64,000 nt of DNA from Porites lobata (GCA_942486035.1 CALNXK010000101.1:1372501-1436500); one strand, 5' to 3'. Positions 44,535 to 57,109 are shown, numbered from the stretch's first letter. Notes: generated by a model from the sequence alone, not told the origin. Made by a program: numbers and translations.

Positions 44535-45359
44535 AAGCCAAAGCTTTCTCGACCCCTGAACCTGCCAAAGATTCGACAGACTTAACATATCAGTTGACTG
44601 AAAATATTTTATCGCAGGGTCGGATCAAAACAACACACGATCGTCTTGGAAGATCATGCGGAATTTCCATTAATGAACCTCAAATCTCCTTATTATCCCC
44701 TTACATTCCTAAAAACTCGCTCGGGATAAGGTTACCAAGAAAAGATTACTTTTAGCTTTTTCAATGTGTGAGGTAGAAGGGAAGTCAAGCTCAGTAAAAC
44801 GTAGAAAGAAAAAATAATAAAACAGCAAAAACAGCGGGAACAGCATCTGTTAGTGGGTACAGTTAGACTGATAATATACAACAATCCGCTTCACCTGGAG
44901 TTCTAACATGGAAACAATTTCCTTCGAAATTTGAAGCGGCCAACAGACCAACAATCGTCAAAGCGGGAATATAAGGTGGCCAATATACTGATCTGACAAG
45001 GAATTGGATCAGGGAAAGTAAATGTTTTTGTAGGTAATCTTACAAAAAGGTCAAGAGCTGCTTGCTAGGTCTCCTGTCTTGCATAAACCTAAAGACGATA
45101 TCGCAGTTGTAGACGCAGCCCTAGCCCGGCTTAGCAGTTGCGTAAAGAAAGCTTTTTACGGGATATGAACCCTTGATATCTGTCACGAGAGCTAAACAAA
45201 TTGAGGGGATAGAGCTAACGAGCCAACTATTATCATTGAGTTGATTCGAAGACGAATAACGGATAAGGTTTATACCGTTGTTAGTTTAATTATTGGTAAT
45301 GTAGAAAGATCAAGGTGTCTTATTTTACATCGGTCCGGCTGGGCACAGCTCTCAACTGA

Positions 45360-45685
45360 GTTTTGGGCGCCGTAATTGTGCTTTAATTTCTCCAGACACT
45401 TGCTTTAGATTTTCCATATTATTTGTCTGCAATTTTTCCAGAAAATTTTAGTCGGTGGGCTAAAAATTTTCACATAAAAAAAAGTACAGAAAATTTTAAA
45501 AAGTGATTCTAGCGCATGTAGCTGCAGTGTAACGCCCTCAAATTTTTTCAGCAGAATCGTAAGGAGTGAAGCTTTAGTTTTAAATTCATGCTTTTTTGCA
45601 AAACAGCCGTTTTATGGAAATTATTCGACATTAGATTCTCATCAAACGCTATATTTTGTCACGCTCTTGCCTACTCGTCAATTAA
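45360..45685. mobile_element. Truncated copy of the 18363-18813 MITE
   Basis: Shares TTTCTCCAGAC, TTTTAAAAAGTG, CAAATTTTTTCAG and TTGCCTACTCGTCA in the same order as 18509-18800 but has no matching left arm. Confidence 0.75.
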
Positions 45686-47365
45686 TATCAAATGGCTTCC
45701 AAGACCTTGACAAGGTGTATTCTTTTCAGATTTCCGTTTTATTTTTTGGTTCAGGGGATAAATCAAACGTAGTTTCAGTTACACATCAGGAAGAGTCCTT
45801 GTGACAATTCTTTAAACTGTGAGTTCACTGATTATCAAAAACTCCCCAGAATATAGGAACGTCGGATCTTCATGCACTTTCCACAAACCACTAAGGTGCT
45901 TACACAGGCTAGTGCAGAAAGTACTGTTGAACATTTATGTGGCAAATTACTTCTACAGAGACGACCACGTGTTTCTCAGTGTGAACGTCGGGCGCCGTCG
46001 GCACGGGAAATACTCAGTTTGCCAGCTTATAGGAGGAGGGTACGCGAAAACAACTACATTTTTGAATTTTGAATGATCCCTGGAATTTAGTTTAGTGGCA
46101 AAATGCAACGCGCGTTTCACTAAAAAATCCGCCAGTTAAAAAGTGATGTAAGATCCTGTCGGTGTAAGCATTTCAGTCTCAAACAAGCGCCAGGTCTTGG
46201 GGGGATCCCCGGATCCTCCCCCTGGATCCGACACTGCACCAAAGGGACTTTTATCGTGTTTAAAAATGTTTTTTTCGTGTGCAAGTTGTTTGTGAAAAAA
46301 AAAATCGAATGTGAGTTGCACTTGAATTGGTTCGTCATTAAAGGCAGTTTAGGATATAAAGAATCCGCAAGCCACAATGAATTTCAGGATTCACACCTTA
46401 GAAATGTTTGCTCTGGAGTTCCCGACCCAGAAAAACGAAGGCTAATACCAGATCATCCGATAATTAATTTCCTGCCTATTTCATAATGATCTAATTGATA
46501 TTTTTATATCCTTTAATTTGGCAAAGAGGTATTTCGCTAATGACATTGGCGGAAATAATTACAAAGTAATCTATGGAAAGCACCTTCCTTTTATATTCTA
46601 GTTCACCAGAAATGTTCTGAATAGGGAGGTTTGCCAATATATGAGTGTTTTTGTACCGCGGATTCACGATATAAAAGAATATTTGTATCAAAAAAGAAAA
46701 CATAAAGTTTGTTTTTGTTTTCCAAAGAAATCAAAGATAATGAATACTTTTACAAAGTTATAGTGAAGGAAGTATGATGTAAAATACTCCACTTTCAAAT
46801 GTTCTTGACTTCAACTGGTGATGAAAACGGCGAAAAGTGGAAAGGCTCTTTGTAGGAATGCTCCTGCTTTGCTTTTCATCTCAATAACATTGAATCATCT
46901 TTGTTTTACAATATGCGTGATGATAATATCATCTTGTTATTCAGGAAGCTTCCAAGGTTATCGCTGGATAAAAGAATGAGATTCTCGTGACGATTTTGTT
47001 ACAGATCATTAATAAATATCGATTTAAGATAATCAGCGGTTTGCCTTTGAGTTCTTCACTCTATCTATACTTAGCCTGCACTGTCATGACATTTCATTGC
47101 AAAGTGGAGAAACTGTTTTAGCTTTTTTGTGCGTGAGGCGCCTTATAGTTTAACAACTAATCCGCTAAATGAACACGCCTGGTTGATTATTTAAATACCG
47201 AAAAACTATCAGCAACAAATTGCAATCTCATTTGATATTTTAAGCACCTTTATAGGGTGTAATTATTATTTAAGTTGGCGCCATTAATCAAGCGTTTCAT
47301 TCAAGACTTCAAGTAAAATAGAGTGACATATTTATTGCCGACCTTGCCAGGTTTAAATCTTTGAA

Positions 47366-47624
47366 ATGAGCTCTTCAGCTGTTGCTCTAGTTTTATCTCT
47401 TTCCTTGTTCGCATTATCCAAAGGGTTAACTGAAGAGGCTGAGAAGGAATTTGCCTCTGGTTTGCTTAACGTTTTGGACATGGAACAGGCGCCTAATATA
47501 TCCAACCATCGCCATGACATTCCTCGATACGTCTTGAATCTTTACAGGGGCAAGCTCCCAAAACTGTCTGACGTCGGCAGAGATGCTTCGTTAGGCAGCA
47601 CTACAAGAATATACTTTCCACAAG
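47366..47624 (+). CDS. TGF-beta ligand exon 1
   Basis: Signal peptide and first part of the prodomain, ending TTT CCA CAA G|GTAACA in phase 1. One N-glycosylation sequon (NIS). Confidence 0.9.
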
Positions 47625-48609
47625 GTAACACTGCCGGATATTGCAAATCCTTTAAAGCGTTTAAGGCATTAAATAGATTGTAATGATCCACATGAGGTGC
47701 CAACAATTCTATTTCTTGATAATATGTGTTAGCAGGTATAATGTGTTTGTTTGCATTCATGATTGATTTTAAACAGATCTTGGCAAGAACGAAAGGAGAG
47801 TTATCCTTTGGTTTAAATTATCCTGGGGTGGTGTAAGAAGGTCCCACAGAGTACGAAAGGCTGAGTTACATCTTCAAGTGCATTCGGGAGGTTTAGGAAC
47901 AGTTAAGGTCAGCATTCCTCGCAAGGGGAGGTCTTTGAAGCTAGGAGTTACTGCAGCCACGAAATATTATACCACAACAGCGTCTCCAGGTGTTCATAAA
48001 TTAACCCAAGGCAGATGGCTGGTAATAAATCTCACTAAAGCTTTGCCTGTTAAGGTCAGGAAAGACATAAAAGATTTACAAGTTATAATTACGACCACTC
48101 ATCTGCTTAGAATTGCTACAAAAGGGAAAAGAGAACCGTTCCTTGTTGTTTTGACGGATTCGATTGAATCATCAAGTAAGTTTCATCAAATTCTGCCAAT
48201 GATGATAAGTCAACGTGATGAAGAAAACACAACTGGCAATTTTGACACAACACAGACGCAGGTAAACATTAGAAGAACAAAGCGCTCGGACATCAACTTC
48301 TGTCAAAAACGTCGATTATCTGTCCGATTCCGTGACCTGAAATGGGATGATTGGATCATCGCTCCAACACGATTTGGATTCCACTACTGTGACGGTCATT
48401 GTCCACGAACCCTGAGCCAGCAATCAAACCCGACTAATCACGCAATTCTACAGAACATTCTGCACCATCGACTCAGTAAGAAGATTCCTGCGGCCACATG
48501 TGTTCCCACTGAACTGCACTCCATAAGCCTGCTCTACTATGAAAAAGATGACTCGATCGTCTTGAAGGACGTGCCTGGTATGGTGGCATCTAACTGCGGC
48601 TGTCGTTAA
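47366..48609 (+). CDS. TGF-beta superfamily ligand (BMP/GDF/nodal class) lacking the interchain cysteine
   Basis: Exons 47366-47624 and 47777-48609 join in phase 1 to 363 aa. The ATG at 47366 opens a signal peptide (MSSSAVALVLSLSLFALSKG). The prodomain carries DIPRYVLNLYRG, the short motif of BMP-type proregions, and RVILWFKLSW. A furin-type site RRTKR at 252-256 releases a 107-aa mature domain: CQKRRLSVRFRDLKWDDWI, YCDGHCP, PTNHAI, TCVPTELHSISLLYY and NCGCR. Cysteines are at 262, 291, 295, 328, 360 and 362; position 327, the cysteine before CVP that normally links the two subunits, is Thr. The cystine knot six are all present. It would act extracellularly through BMP/activin-type receptors. 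The exact orthology is uncertain. Confidence 0.93.
47777..48609 (+). CDS. TGF-beta ligand exon 2
   Basis: Acceptor TTTAAACAG at 47776; the 152-nt intron has no coding potential. The exon holds the rest of the prodomain, the furin site and the whole mature ligand, ending CGT TAA. Confidence 0.92.
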
Positions 48610-49744
48610 CAAGATTGCCATTAAATATAGTCTAAACGACCACATCTAAGCAAGCTAGAAAAGCTTTTATACCAAGAAAGTAGAAAATGAAAGATGGTAC
48701 ATATTCTTGCCAAAAAAAACACATTAACGTCTCTAATGACTTTTTTTGTGCTCTTTCACACAAAGTGGAAATGGACGGACACCTTAATTGCCACTTGTCC
48801 GGCTGAGGCCAGTTTAAATACCGTGTTTATTTGTGTCGGGAGGCTTGACCTAAGTGTTGTAAAGCAGTGAGTGAGGTGTCTGCCTATAACGAGTGTCGGT
48901 TAGGTTTGACTGTACAGATAATGTAACATTTTTTGGAGGTCTGTCACTTAAAGAATTGAAAGCTTCTAATCCAAAACGATTGTTCGCACTACCGAACAAG
49001 ATCGACTTGACCCAACATAACCGGACTACAATATGACGTTACAGATGAAATAGCCTGTTTCGGAAGAAACGCTGAGTATTTTGGCATATAATTAAGTTTA
49101 GCCTGCGAACCTCAGACCGAAAAAAACCAGATGCTCTCGCATTATTTATCGGAGTCCATATTGGACTGGTTGTAGAAAGACATATTTTCAGTTCCTGTGG
49201 AATATATGAAAATTATAAATTCCCAACAACAACTTCATCTAATGACGTTTGATACAGAGGTGGATGGTGCTCAATTTAGTTTTCGTTTGACATAAAGTAC
49301 AAGCATATTTCAGAGCAATTTTTGGGACTCCAAGACACGTACGTTGTATTCGTCGGTAACGTTTTTAAATTAAAAAGAAAAAAATCTAGAATGCTGTTTA
49401 CTCTTTATTCTAAATTACAATACCAACTGCTTCAGAACACTTATACTGCTAATATCGAAATGAAGTCCATCCGAAAGTTGTGGTCTAGACAAATTCCTAA
49501 GTAAGCTTCTTAAACTTCCAAGCCCATATATCTCAGGTGTGATCGATATGTGTTACCATTAACCACTACCTTGGCGTGGGTATATTTTCTCTCGAAATTT
49601 ATCCTGTGATGACGTGGAGGCGAGGAACGCAGTAACAACGATAGACCGGCGTCTCGAACGTAATCGACTAGTACGCAAGTTCTTGAATTTTTCACAAAAA
49701 ACAAATTACTCTCAAAACTTAATTCAGTCTGGATTGCACGGATT
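48610..49744. other. 3' flank of the TGF-beta gene, nothing recognised
   Basis: AT-rich sequence without exons, repeats or RNA genes that I can identify. No convincing AATAAA was found within the first 300 nt after the stop, so the 3' UTR may be longer or use a variant signal. Confidence 0.5.
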
Positions 49745-50459
49745 TAAGACTTAGAAACATGGACAAAGGCCTATTAACTAATAACGTCTTCATTGATCTT
49801 CTTGGCATTAATAGTTTGGACCACGCAACAGTTTTGCAAAAATTGAAGTACTATCGTTTCCACGGCAAATCTCAAAATTGGTTAGAGTCGTACCTCACAA
49901 ACAGGCGACGGCAGTGTTATGTTAATGGTGTCTCGTCTAATAGGGAATATATAAGTTGTGTTATTCCACAGGGATCAATCTTAGGTCTCTTACTATTCCT
50001 AAATTCCGTCAGCAATTTTCACAATTACCTGCAGCATACTACCCCGCGTATGTTTGTAGATGTTATTTACACAACACTAACTGATTGAAGTACCAGCGAC
50101 ATTGAACTTAAACTAAAGAGCGACCTAGAAGCAATTGAGAAATAGGGTTGGCTGCAACCGGCACTGCGACAACATTAAGAATATTAATAGCCTTTTATCG
50201 ATCAGTAGTGCAGCCGAACTTCGACTATCAAAGCCTTGTGTGGGCTAATTGCACAAAAACACGTGCAGATCAATTGAAGAATCCCAAAAACAGAAAGCAA
50301 CACATTGCAAAAGGGGACTATTCCGTAAGATCATGTGATATTCTAGAAAACCTATGTTGGCCAACGATGTACGATGGATGGAAAATGCCATTTAATTATC
50401 ATGACGTATTAAAAAGGAGGATAAATTTCATCATGCGGCTGTACCTGAGTACTTATTAA
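49745..50459 (+). mobile_element. LINE reverse-transcriptase fragment
   Basis: 49759-50088 encodes LDHATVLQKLKYYRFHG, WLESYLTNRRRQCYVNG and IPQGSILGLLLFL, the RT fingers and palm; 50148-50459 continues with FYRSVVQPNFDYQSLVW. Stops and frameshifts make it inactive. Confidence 0.82.
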
Positions 50460-50469
50460 ACTGAGGCTT

Positions 50470-51240
50470 TTTCGGCTCACCTGTGAAGTGCATAATTACA
50501 GCCTCAGGGCTAGCTATTCGACGTGCAGTTGCCCAAACCCTATAAACCAATTGTAAGTTGAAATTATTACCGTGTATGAATAAAGTTAATTCAGTGAAAG
50601 GTTTGAACCAAGGAGTCATTTCAAAAGTAGGTTGGGTTTGATTGTCCGGGTGAACGTAGTCCTGAATAGGACCGTTGTTGTTGACAGTGACTGTCTTTTC
50701 GACAACCTGTGCGCCGGTAGTCATCTTCAGAGTCAAAGTGAGTTGTTTCACGTCGGTTGGTGGTATTATACTCAGGTTATTGACCTGATTGGTCAATTAC
50801 GTCGCGACGTTATTAGTCGTCTGTCAGTTAAGCCGTGATGTTGGTGCGTTTCGATCCGTCAAATGTCACAGTTAAACAGTCGTCTATTGTTAGTCAAATT
50901 GTCAGTTATCCAGTAGTTCCCTCGTAGTTAGTTTTGCTTGATTTCATCAATAAGTCGTTTGTACGGTACCGGTAACTGTTGACTACGATTCAGTGGCGTT
51001 TGTTGTAAGTTAGTAAACCAGCTTTCTAAAGTGAGTCGTTGATAGTAGTCTGTAGAATACGTTATACATGTCGAAGAGTTCCAGTCGATTTGATGTTTCG
51101 TCTGTAACTGGTGTTCAGCAATGTGATTGTTGATCTCACCATTTCTCGTCGCTTAGGCACCTGCTAAGGTTTCTGCCGGTTTCACCGATGTAAGTAGCCT
51201 AGCAGTCGCAGCATTTGATCTTAATTCGTTCATTCACTTC
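50470..51240 (-). mobile_element. Degenerate Penelope-like element 3' part with GIY-YIG remnant
   Basis: Read on the minus strand, about 51235-51040 encodes with stops and shifts IKCCDC, ATYIGETGRNLS, then a histidine-rich NNHIAEHH-like stretch and SNRLELFD, the outline of a GIY-YIG nuclease as found in Penelope-like retroelements. The sequence below it to about 50470 looks like the element's 3' region, and the 121-residue open frame there is probably not a gene. The family assignment rests on the nuclease motif only. Confidence 0.6.
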
Positions 51241-54200
51241 ATTAACTACCCACACATGATATGAAAGGCGTTAAAATTTGTCATATTTTCTTTGTTTTGT
51301 CGGGCAAATACGATGAGAATATGGAGGGGGACAACAGACCACTTTGGATACATGAAAATTCACACTTGGCTCCGAGGCTTGAGAGAATAAAGCGATAGAA
51401 AACACCTTGAAGTTCAGGGATCAGTAATGCAGTTCTTTTTGTTTTACCCCCCAAAGCCTCCAATTTTAGTATATCGAAATTGGTCTATTCTGAACAGCCG
51501 CAATTTCGCGACCCACGACTGGTTTCCCTGCGAAATGACGTATGAGAGACGACGGCAGAAATTCCATACTAATGATGCTTCACTACCCTGATCGGGTAGC
51601 ACTTGATTGGTCGAATCAAATTTCCCACAAGACACGACCGTTTAGAAGCCCTACCAAGATCTGTTTAGTGACGCGTCATCAGCATTCAATTTCTGCACTC
51701 GTTTCTCAGACGTCATTTCGCGGGGAAACCAGTGGTGGTTAATGCTTCACCTGCTTCATCTAACTGAGCGCCTGGTAGCCCTCTCTTGTGTATGCTGTAC
51801 TACACTTATTTTTACGTCTACAAGTCTTCAAAAAACACCTCGAACCCATTCAGATACATAACACAAATGAGTTAATACGGAGACAGTGAGCAATTCAGTT
51901 GAAATTAAATATAGTCTGTTCGTTTATTTTAACGACTAGTATACCTAAAGGGTGGAAATGCTGCCGTAGGCAAGGAATAGTGAAGAAATGGAAAATTAAG
52001 TGTAAAGTTTTTAGTAGAAGGTGATGTGAGGCTAAGAGGGCTTAATCCAAAATCTTTGTCAGTGATGACCTAAATTTAGAAATTATCTTCCTTTTGAGTA
52101 TCGCGTTAAAGGTGAATAACTTAATTATGAGCCAGTTTTAGTATTTTTCTAACGTGCTCGCGTCGCGTCAGAAGTGGCCAGATAATTCTCGATTTTTGAT
52201 ATGTATATCAATCATTCTCGCTTGCAACCGTGACTGAATGACTGAAACTTATTTTGAAGCTTTGATTTGGCGATACGGGCAAATTTTCTAACTACGGTGT
52301 TCAGTCTTTCTGTTCGCACAAAAATCGAGCGTTTTCCACGAAACTTAAAATTCTTGAGTTTAAGACTGTTTATTTCATCTGCCAAGTTTAAGTAAATTTG
52401 TTCGACTGTGATCTGCGCTACAAGATAGGTTTGAGAAACGACCATGAAAATACATTAACTTGGCCAACCATGTCACGAATCAAACACCAATTTAAACAAT
52501 TTTGGAGGGCAGTTATGTTCAATTTTTGATAAATACATGACACATAAATTTCGGGCTCGTAGCTCTAATGCTGCTTGTGTGATTCCCTCTTAGAAAAGAA
52601 GAAAAATTTGCTTGAAAAATAGTAAAAGCTGCGGCTATATGGCCGGTAACCGATCAAGATTTTCAAAACACTAAATGACCGGCAGTCCGATATTTTTTTC
52701 AATAATTTTCAAATCGAAGAATCCAGCCAGACCAAACTATCATACGTCGATTAAGAATAGACTGTGACAGACTTAATTTATGATCGACAAATGTAGTCAA
52801 AGGGTAAGTCTGTTCAATTTCAAAGGAAAAAAATACTCTCTAGAATATGAGCGGATTCGATCCCGGAGCATAGGGTCTGCATACCACTACTCTAACCACT
52901 AGACCACCGTGGTTTCTCTGCAAGATGGCGATTTTATTCAAATATTATAGCGTAAACCCCAACCCAAAATAAAAGCCAACTGCTAACCCTTATCACCATT
53001 CTCAGGGCTTAACCCTAATCAGTTTGGTTAGTGCTTCAGTTAGTATTTTCAGTGCTTAACCCTAATCCCTATAGTCAAAATATCGGACTTATAAAATATT
53101 GCATTTTGTGAAAATATCCTTGAAAGATATTAAACGGCTTCTTGCTCCATGCAGTGATGCAATTTCTTTGTCCATATGCTACGCTATTTTGCTGGTCTTA
53201 GCGTGCATGACGAGATTCATACGACTTTGAAATTCACCACAGGGAGGAAGTTTCAATTTCCGGTGTCCTTGTAAAAACCTAATTAGGATTCAATTAATAG
53301 CCACTAATCTGTCATGACTTGTGTACTTTGCGTCACTGATGGAAAACGAGCAGAGACGAAAGACAGATACTATTTGTATCACAATGCGATCTCGCGCAAA
53401 TTTCAAAGCCGGCATGAAAATGGCGCGTTCGTCGAGAAAAGCATCTTCCGTCTTTGGACCCTCGCTTGCCAAAAAAAGGTAATCTCGTACGCAGTATCAG
53501 TTAGTGACCAAATGGTTTTACCGACGGATATAATTCATGGCAAGTCAAAATTTTATGCTTTTTATGTAGAGATGATGTTTGGAAGTAGCAGGGCCGATTA
53601 TTTTTAGCTATTTATGATTTGGTCGATAGTACAGATAGTACTAGCGCTCGAGTCAACCCATCCAGGTTTGGTTTTTCAAAGAGGAAAGATCATGTTGTTG
53701 TCGTTTTAACGTTAGCACGAGCCTTTAACTTGCGCCGATGAAATGCCGACGAAAGCGGGTTTAAAGCGATCAAAGAAGGACTAAATTCCTTCCAGCTACT
53801 AGAAAATATAGCAGGAAGCGGGGGCAGAGAAGTCAGAGAAAGCGTTTCGTCGTGAGGAGAAGATCTGGAAAAGGTACTTCGTCGTGGATTACTGAATTGG
53901 GGGAATTAAAATGAGGGATTCATTCGAGAAGCGATATCGTATGATTCCGTGACGGTAGCAGATGCCCATGACCGTCAAGTCAGAAACTCGGGCATTCACG
54001 TCGTTGTTGATTATGTAAACTTAAATGATTTTTATTAAGGGTCGCTGACTGGATTTAGCCCGAACGGTGATGCTCTTCAGCCCTTTTCAATTTTCTAAAC
54101 ATCGGCCGAAACTTGGTAAGTCTATTTTAGGTTCCTTTCGATCACCTTCAAATGGCTACCTATTATCATTTTAGCGCAAAAACGTTTTAAGGTCGACACT

Positions 54201-54529
54201 GATCAATCGATCATTTCATAAATTCTCAATAACTGCTAATGATGTGAAAGTGTAATGTTCATGGAGAATGTTGATGGAGATCGCTATTTCTTAAGCCTGG
54301 TCGCAAACAGTTCAATTCAGTCAGAGTTCAGTTTTTAAGTGTGGATCGTAGTGGATATTTTCAATTTTATCGAATCCCTTTAAAGAAAAGAGGAAAATTT
54401 ATTTTGCCAAAGCCAGGGGCTATCAACTGTCGGTAAAAGTGAGTAAAATTTCATAAACCAAAAATTGATTTACAGATTACAGCTTTATTTAATTTTGCAC
54501 TAATTAGATCCGTGAAGATGATAGTGCAT
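51241..54529. other. Gene-poor stretch
   Basis: No exon recognised. 52850-52915 contains, on the minus strand, a tRNA-like A box (TGGTCTAGTGGTTAGAG) and B box (GGGATCGAATCC). 52950-53080 repeats telomere-like words (TAACCCTAAT) in a dispersed element. Confidence 0.5.
52850..52915 (-). repeat. tRNA-derived sequence
   Basis: TGGTCTAGTGGTTAGAG and GGGATCGAATCC are spaced as Pol III A and B boxes, but the ends do not pair into a seven-base acceptor stem. A SINE head or tRNA pseudogene is more likely than a working tRNA. Confidence 0.6.
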
Positions 54530-55770
54530 GTCCCGCATTAAGTAAAACAGTTTGGCCTTCCTGATTCAACAGAGCAGCTTAGCCTTTTTAGGCGGTGGCT
54601 CTGTGAGAATTTCATTCTCCGGGTGTTTCAGAAAGAACTAAAAACGCGCTTTCAGATATTGTTTGAATCTCCGTCTAGCATTAAGTAAAACGGTTTGGCC
54701 TTCCTGATTCAACAGAGCAGCTTAGCCTTGTTAGGCTGTGGCTCTGTGAGAATTTTATTCTCCGGGTGTCTCAGAGGGAACTAAAAACTCGCTTTTAGAT
54801 ATTATTTGAATCTCTGTCCAGCATTTAAGAAAAAACGTTTGGCCTTCCTGATGCAACAGAGCAGCTTAGCTTTTTTAGGCTGTGGCTCTGTGAGAATTTT
54901 ATTCTCCGGGTGTCTCAGAGGGAACTAAAAACGCGCTTTTCAGATATTTTTTGAATCCCCGTCTAGCATTAAGTAAAACAGTTTGGCCTTCCTGATTCAA
55001 CAGAGCAGCTTAGCCTTTTTAGGCTGTGGCTCTGTGAGAATTTTATTCTCCGGGTGTCTCAGAGGGAACTAAAAACGCGCTTTTCAGATATTTTTTGAAT
55101 CCCCGTCTAGCATTAAGTAAAACAGTTTGGCCTTCCTGATTCAACAGAGCAGCTTAGCCTTGTTAGGCTGTGGCTCTGTGAGAATTTTATTCTCCGGGTG
55201 TCTCAGAGGGAACCGAAAACTCGCTTTTAGATATTGTTTGAATCTCTGTCCAGCATTAAGAAAAAAAGTTTGGCCTTCCTGATGCAACAGAGCAGCTTAG
55301 CCTTTTTAGGCTGTGGCTCTGTGAGAATTTTATTCTCCGGGTGTCTCAGAGGGAACTAAAAACGCGCTTTTCAGATATTTTTTGAATCCCCGTCTACAAT
55401 TAAATAAAACAGTTTGGCCTTCCTGATTCAACAGAGCAGCTTAGCCTTTTTAGGCTGTGGCTCTGTGAGAATTTTATTCTCCAGGTTTCTCAGAGGGAAC
55501 TAAAAACGCGCTTTTCAGATATTTTTTGAATCCCCGTCTAGCATTAAGTAAAACAGTTTGGCCTTCCTGATTCAACAGAGCAGCTGAGCCTTTTGAATTT
55601 ATTCCTTGAGTGTCTCAGAGGGAACTAACAACGCGCTTTTAGATGTTGTTTTAATCTCTGTCCAGCATTAAGAAAAAAAGTTTGGCCTTCCTGATTCAAC
55701 AGAGCAGCTTAGCCTGTTTAGGCTGTGGCCCTGTGAGAATTTTATTCGCCAGGTATCTCAGAGGGAAGCA
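54530..55770. repeat. Satellite array, about 144-bp unit, nine copies
   Basis: Units begin near 54535, 54678, 54821, 54966, 55110, 55253, 55397, 55541 and 55665. Each contains TTTGGCCTTCCTGAT, a hairpin made by ACAGAGC and AGCC with GGCT and GCTCTGT, and a second hairpin GAGAATTTTATTCTC. Unit 8 has lost about 20 bp including part of these hairpins. Two junction types alternate in a regular order (see findings). Confidence 0.93.
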
Positions 55771-56796
55771 TTATTTTTTAGACATTATTTAAATATTGCA
55801 AAAGTAATGTTTTGCTTACGTTTGTATTTAACCCCATCCAGATCCAGTGAGGCCTTTAAAACAGCGCGTCAATTTTAAAAGTTTTTTCATAAGGCAGTTT
55901 CTGTTTAGCGCTTAGTGTTAGTTCTGGCCTTGAATGAAGATTCCATTAAAAAGCCTTGCGTTCAGACATAAAATTAGGGAGATCTTGTAAGCATGAATTG
56001 AAATATATGAAATGCGGATGAAGGTATGAAAGTGAAAATGATCATCGCATTAAATTCGCAACCTATTCGGTTGAAAAATAACCTAAAAAATTTTGCAGCG
56101 TTATCGCAGAAAGTTAGAGGTAATATTACATTGTTGGGGAAAATACTCCGCGGCTTTAAATTAATAATTTCCACGATGTTTTAATTCCGGTAGTGTAGTA
56201 ACCTTTTCGTTAAGGCAGCTTCTAAAACGCACTCGAGAAAACCGCACAGTCTCTGTGAACTCTCACTTGAACTTGCGAGAGAGGCAAAACGGAAAATAGA
56301 GTGACATTACTTTCAAACCATTACGGGTTACCTTAGGCCGAGGTTTCAGAAATCATTGGACCTCCAGCCCTCTTTCTTGGTGGGTTAGTTTAAGAAAATA
56401 AGTGCTTTAGTTTTCCAGTCTGCCTTATTTGCTTTATTGACATTATTCACGATAAATGGGGTTTGATAAAAGCGTTGGTTAAACTGAAAATGGCTTAATT
56501 ATAACGCGATTTTGTAATATACCGGCTAAATAACTGGCCCTCAGTGTTTAATAAATACAAGTAAACAAAATATACAATAGAAAATTCCCCAGCAAAGAAT
56601 TGCGTAAAATCACTTTTCTCGAAGTACAATAAATTTTAAGAGAAGCCACCACAGAGGCAAATGCATTCCGGTTCGGCAGAAAGACTTCCAATGCGGCTAA
56701 TTTGTAATTGAGTTCTTTGTTGAACCGAAATCTTGTATGAGAATTTGTCACCTCCAAGCAAATGAGCCGTAAAAAGTTGATTACTTCTACAGAGCT

Positions 56797-56841
56797 CCCC
56801 TGCTGATGTTAGCCTATTGAATAGGCGAACATCAGCAGGGG
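56797..56841. repeat. Near-perfect 45-bp palindrome
   Basis: Two 22-nt arms beginning CCCCTGCTGATGTT and ending AACATCAGCAGGGG around a single central base, one mismatch (A against C position). The loop is too small for a miRNA precursor; a cruciform or recombination-born palindrome fits better. Confidence 0.88.
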
Positions 56842-57109
56842 TCTACGATTTCAAACCTCTATGAATCTCGTCATGCTGTTTTCCGAAAACCAACCTAAAT
56901 ATATAGAGGTTTCGAACTTTTCTGCCTTGGCATCGACTAGGATAAATTTATCATGAATGCTTTCGATTCTAGGTCGACAAGTATCGGCCAACTGCAAAAG
57001 TATGCAGCACGTGCAAAGATTTTTTGTTTTCTAATTAGACCTGTTGTTTCTTTACTTTAACGAGATTGCAAATTATTCAAATTGCAGTTGAAAATCAGTG
57101 CAAGAAGAA

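Larger units (their letters stand above)
43583..47365. other. Intergenic region upstream of the TGF-beta gene
   Basis: No credible exon. It contains a MITE at 44308-44534, a truncated MITE copy at 45360-45685 and a short GGATCC-rich transposon end at 46195-46235. The two divergent genes (F5/8C-TSP1 on minus, TGF-beta on plus) share this as upstream sequence. Confidence 0.6.

Noticed and set aside
50431..50796. 121-residue minus-strand open frame
   Set aside because: It sits directly downstream of a degenerate GIY-YIG remnant and overlaps a LINE end; it is best explained as the 3' region of a Penelope-like element.
53314..53607. 97-residue plus-strand open frame
   Set aside because: No motif, signal sequence or fitting splice sites; length is compatible with chance in this base composition.
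54530..55770. CRISPR-like array
   Set aside because: The units are contiguous and alike along their whole length, with no short repeat and unique spacer pattern, and the genome is eukaryotic.
56797..56841. miRNA precursor
   Set aside because: A one-base loop and 22-bp arms cannot be a normal pre-miRNA hairpin.
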